A stretch of DNA of 64,000 nt from Chryseobacterium daecheongense (GTDB lineage Bacteria > Bacteroidota > Bacteroidia > Flavobacteriales > Weeksellaceae), in contig NZ_RJTX01000004.1 in NCBI RefSeq assembly GCF_003729955.1, positions 1 through 64,000 of the forward strand. Reading direction: 5' to 3'. Positions 61,457 through 64,000 of this stretch are shown piece after piece. Numbering within the stretch: position 1 is the first letter of the stretch; every line of letters starts with the position of its first letter. A program made the translations under genes and the position numbers. Below the pieces are notes generated by a model. That model did no database searches. It saw only the letters and a program-made list of their open reading frames with translations, and was not told the origin of the DNA.

Positions 61457-61744
61457 TTACATGTTTTTTACATCGTTAGGAATCTCATAGAAAGTCGGGT
61501 GACGATACAATTTATCATCCGCAGGATCGAAAAACGCATCCTGCTCCATTCCTTCCGAACTCACAATATATTTACTTGGAACTACCCAAACACAGGTTCC
61601 TTCTTTTCTTCTGGTATATACGTCTCTTGCATTCTGTAATGCCATTTCCGCTGTTGGCGCCTGAACTGTTCCGGCATGTTTGTGGGATAATCCCGGTTTA
61701 GTCTGAATAAACACTTCCCACATATCTAAATTGGCCATAGTCAA
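61457..61744 (-). CDS. paaB: 1,2-phenylacetyl-CoA epoxidase subunit PaaB
   Basis: Small subunit of 95 aa that bridges PaaA and PaaC in the epoxidase. The N-terminal WEVFIQTKPGLSHKHAGTVQA and YTRRKEGTCVWVVPS near the middle match the family. It lies between paaC (1 bp) and paaA. Confidence 0.95.
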   Translation of the reverse strand: MTMANLDMWEVFIQTKPGLSHKHAGTVQAPTAEMALQNARDVYTRRKEGTCVWVVPSKYIVSSEGMEQDAFFDPADDKLYRHPTFYEIPNDVKNM

Positions 61745-61754
61745 ATTTTAAGTT

Positions 61755-61854
61755 AACAATGTATCAGTGAACAGTTTACCAATGAAATACTTTGACTAGC
61801 TAACATGGTAATAATTGTTGCATTGCTACATCGGTATATTGTTACATTATTATA
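61755..61854. repeat. Inverted octamer array between paaA and paaB
   Basis: The right arm is four to five successive octamers of type TTGnTACA (61815-61854), running into the paaA stop codon. The left arm (61760-61783) has the complementary octamers TGTAnCAA type. The unit is 8 bp, unlike the 7-bp arrays of other gaps. Confidence 0.65.
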
Positions 61855-62788
61855 TTACTTCTTTTTCCTGTTTTTCCGCAAAAGCAGCTGCCGCTTCTTT
61901 TACCCAAAGGTTTTCCTGCTGCGCTTTTACTTTGGTCTGTAATCTTTTCTTGTTACAAGGTCCGTTTCCTTTCAAGATTTCCATGAATTCATCCCAAGGA
62001 AGCTCACCGAAATCATAATGACCTCTTTCTTCATTCCATTTCAGGTCTTTATCCGGAATCGTTAATCCTAAGAATTCAGCCTGAGGAACGGTAACATCAA
62101 TGAATCTTTGACGAAGACTGTCATTACTTTCTCTTTTCACTCTGTAATTCATAGAAATTTTAGAGTTAGGCGAGCTGTCATCATTTGGCCCAAACATCAT
62201 TAAAGCCGGCCACCAGAAACGGTTCAACGCCGCCTGTGCCATTTCTTTCTGCTGTTTTGTTCCGCGGCAAAGCGCCATTAAAATTTCGTATCCCTGTCTT
62301 TGGTGGAAAGATTCTTCTTTACAGATTCTTACCATCGCTCTTGAATAAGGGCCGTAAGAATTTCCCATCAACATTACCTGGTTCATAATGGCTGCTCCGT
62401 CTACCAACCAGCCGATTGCACCAATATCCGCCCAGCTTAAGGTAGGGTAATTGAAAATACTTGAATATTTCGCTTTTCCTGAAAGCATATCATCATAAGT
62501 AGCATCTCTGTCTGCTCTGATGGTCCCGTTTCCTAATGTTTCGGTTGCAGCATACAGATATAATCCGTGTCCTGCTTCATCCTGAACTTTAGCTAAAAGA
62601 GCCATTTTTCTTCTTAAAGAAGGTGCTCTGGAAATCCAGTTAGCTTCCGGCAGCATTCCTACAATTTCAGAATGGGCGTGCTGTGAGATCTGACGAACCA
62701 GTAGTTTCCTGTAATCATCAGGCATCACATCTTTTGGTTCTACTTTATTTTCTTCGTGAACGTATTGAACAAATTTTTCTAAGTCCAT
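61850..62788 (-). CDS. paaA: 1,2-phenylacetyl-CoA epoxidase catalytic subunit PaaA
   Basis: Diiron oxygenase subunit (312 aa) that inserts oxygen into the ring of phenylacetyl-CoA. The iron-binding ExxH motifs are [12 protein letters not shown] (about residue 70) and [11 protein letters not shown] (about 155). Nearby signals TRGKQQ-like and [15 protein letters not shown] near the C-terminus match PaaA. The protein normally works with PaaB, PaaC and the reductase PaaE, all encoded here. Confidence 0.96.
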   Translation of the reverse strand: MDLEKFVQYVHEENKVEPKDVMPDDYRKLLVRQISQHAHSEIVGMLPEANWISRAPSLRRKMALLAKVQDEAGHGLYLYAATETLGNGTIRADRDATYDDMLSGKAKYSSIFNYPTLSWADIGAIGWLVDGAAIMNQVMLMGNSYGPYSRAMVRICKEESFHQRQGYEILMALCRGTKQQKEMAQAALNRFWWPALMMFGPNDDSSPNSKISMNYRVKRESNDSLRQRFIDVTVPQAEFLGLTIPDKDLKWNEERGHYDFGELPWDEFMEILKGNGPCNKKRLQTKVKAQQENLWVKEAAAAFAEKQEKEVI

Positions 62789-62795
62789 CTTTTTT

Positions 62796-62900
62796 TTGAA
62801 TTTGAAAATTAAATAATTTGAAAATTTGAGATTAGATAATTTGAAAGTTAATGACCGTATAATGGCATTTTCAAATTAACACATTAGCTCATTTCAAATT
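62796..62900. repeat. Inverted octamer array between paaE and paaA
   Basis: The left arm (62798-62854) repeats a TTTGAAAA / TTAnATAA unit with 7-8 bp steps. The right arm (62866-62900) is its inverse, ending AATTTG-type. The central 11 bp is unique. The gap has no coding frame. Confidence 0.65.
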
Positions 62901-62903
62901 CTA

Positions 62904-63989
62904 TTAAACATCATAATTAAGCATCACCACATTGGTTGTTGGGTGACATTGACATGTCAGAACATAACCTCTGGCTACTTCTTCTTCGGTAAGCGCAAAA
63001 TTCTTCTCCATGAAAACTTCGCCTTCTAAAACTTCCGCCTTACACGTACAACAAACTCCTCCTTTGCATGCAAAAGGCACAGGAAGATTGTCTTTCAATG
63101 CTTTATCTAAGATACTTTCTTTTTTGGAATTCAGGTGGAATGAATATTCATCATCATCAATGATCACCGTTACCATACTTTCAATATTGGCAATCGCCTT
63201 GAATTCTTCACTCATTTCCTCTGTGTTTTCTTCATCAGGAGCAGTGAAATATTCATATAAAACCTGAATCGCAGGCACCTTTTTGTCTTTCTTTAAATAA
63301 TCTGCGATCCCTTTGATCATTTCCGCAGGTCCACAGATAAAATAAGTAGATTCCTGAACATTGATCTCCGGATATTTTTCAAATAATTGTTCTAATTTTT
63401 CAGCTGAAATTCTGCCTTCAAATACAGGATCTTCATGTTTTTCACGGCTTACCAGATAGATCACTTTTAATCTTCCGTTGAAATGCTCAACCAACCTGTC
63501 GATTTCCGCCTTTTTCATCACATGATTCATACTCCTGTTGCTGTAGAACAGGTAAGCATTACTGTTGGGCTCCTGATAAAGGCTTTCTTTAATATTGGAA
63601 AGAATCGGGCTGATTCCGCTTCCCGCAGCCAATCCAATATAAGTTTTGGCATTGCTTGGGTGATAAGTTGTATTGAAACTTCCCATCGGAGGCATTACTT
63701 CAAGAACTTCATCCATGTGAAGATGTTCATTGAAGTATCCTGAAACCTTTCCGCCTTCCAATAATTTCACCAATACTTCCAAAGTGTTGCTTTTTTCACT
63801 TGGAGCATTGCAGATAGAATAGGAACGGCGTTCTTCGTTTCCGTCGATCATTAATTTAAAATTAAGATACTGCCCCTGCTTGAACCTGAATTTATCTTTC
63901 AGTTCTTCAGGAATTTCCACCGCTACATTCACTGCATCATTGGTATCTTTCTGAACCTTTACAGTTTTTAGCTTATAAAATGAATTCAT
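62904..63989 (-). CDS. paaE: Phenylacetyl-CoA epoxidase reductase PaaE
   Basis: Electron donor (361 aa) for the PaaABC epoxidase, passing NADPH electrons through FAD and an iron-sulfur cluster. Residues 1-240 form a ferredoxin-NADP-reductase-type domain with the FAD site RRSYSIC (54-60) and LAAGSGISPIL (120-130). Residues about 270-361 are a plant-type ferredoxin with C308, C313, C316 and C346 (CKGGVCCTC and later CQC). In this operon paaE stands first, upstream of paaA, instead of behind paaD. The start is 11 bp from the window edge, so any upstream promoter or paaK is not seen. Confidence 0.95.
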   Translation of the reverse strand: MNSFYKLKTVKVQKDTNDAVNVAVEIPEELKDKFRFKQGQYLNFKLMIDGNEERRSYSICNAPSEKSNTLEVLVKLLEGGKVSGYFNEHLHMDEVLEVMPPMGSFNTTYHPSNAKTYIGLAAGSGISPILSNIKESLYQEPNSNAYLFYSNRSMNHVMKKAEIDRLVEHFNGRLKVIYLVSREKHEDPVFEGRISAEKLEQLFEKYPEINVQESTYFICGPAEMIKGIADYLKKDKKVPAIQVLYEYFTAPDEENTEEMSEEFKAIANIESMVTVIIDDDEYSFHLNSKKESILDKALKDNLPVPFACKGGVCCTCKAEVLEGEVFMEKNFALTEEEVARGYVLTCQCHPTTNVVMLNYDV

Positions 63990-64000
63990 TATTTTTTGAG

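Noticed and set aside
57362..62900. CRISPR array
   Set aside because: The repeats are 7-8 bp, degenerate, without spacers of equal length and without Cas genes.

Overview
The window looks like the chromosome of a flavobacterium of the Chryseobacterium type (Weeksellaceae). The DNA is AT-rich. It carries sprA of the type IX secretion and gliding system, proteins with T9SS type A sorting domains, a SusC/SusD pair, a GLPGLI-family protein and Bacteroidetes-type promoters (TTG-N18/19-TAnnTTTG). The gcvH-sprA-ruvA order is also a familiar flavobacterial arrangement. No phage, insertion sequence, CRISPR array or replication origin was recognised.

Layout. 0.1-12.3 kb (mostly minus strand): a VanZ-like protein, gcvH, the giant sprA, ruvA, maeB, an N-acetylglucosamine-kinase-like protein and a small coiled-coil protein. 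12.5-16.3 kb (plus): GtrA-like, PlsC-like acyltransferase, sugar MFS transporter and a DUF3810-type membrane protein with HExxH. The 16.3-16.7 kb gap holds a candidate small RNA, followed by a CocE/NonD-type hydrolase (minus). 19.1-25.2 kb (plus): an export locus for cysteine-rich peptides. It has a VKOR-thioredoxin fusion, four small double-glycine-type precursor peptides (47-68 aa, all with an even number of cysteines), a C39-peptidase ABC exporter and an HlyD-type adaptor. This is the most interesting system in the window. 25.2-31.1 kb (minus): tRNA-Met, a TlpA-like protein, a small glycine-rich membrane protein, a T9SS cargo, clpX, a HIT protein and greA, the last with a terminator-like hairpin in its leader.

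31.2-35.9 kb holds short accessory genes: a degenerate Rieske-like lipoprotein, a GLPGLI protein, an XRE regulator, dtd, a serine hydrolase and two lipoproteins. 36.0-40.5 kb (minus) is a run of membrane proteins with a Coq4-like protein and a winged-helix regulator. Two almost identical 17-bp inverted repeats overlap promoters on either side of the regulator. 40.7-47.8 kb: a methyltransferase, a SusD/SusC pair and an enoyl-CoA hydratase family protein. 48.0-50.7 kb (plus): an unknown small protein, two tail-collar-domain proteins and a T9SS protein; two of these genes share a hairpin leader. Then a SMUG2-like glycosylase and a CPBP protease.

52.3-64.0 kb (minus) is a phenylacetate degradation operon read paaE-A-B-C-D-G-H-(small membrane protein)-I-J-Y-(DUF6624-like)-Z. 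Its products epoxidise phenylacetyl-CoA (PaaABC with reductase PaaE and maturation factor PaaD), isomerise and open the ring (PaaG, PaaZ), and carry out beta-oxidation (PaaH, PaaJ), with PaaI and PaaY as thioesterase-type helpers. No phenylacetate-CoA ligase (PaaK) and no adjacent PaaF are seen; PaaK may lie beyond the right edge. Four gaps inside the operon are filled with inverted arrays of degenerate 7- or 8-bp repeats, each with a different unit, and a fifth gap has a different hairpin element.
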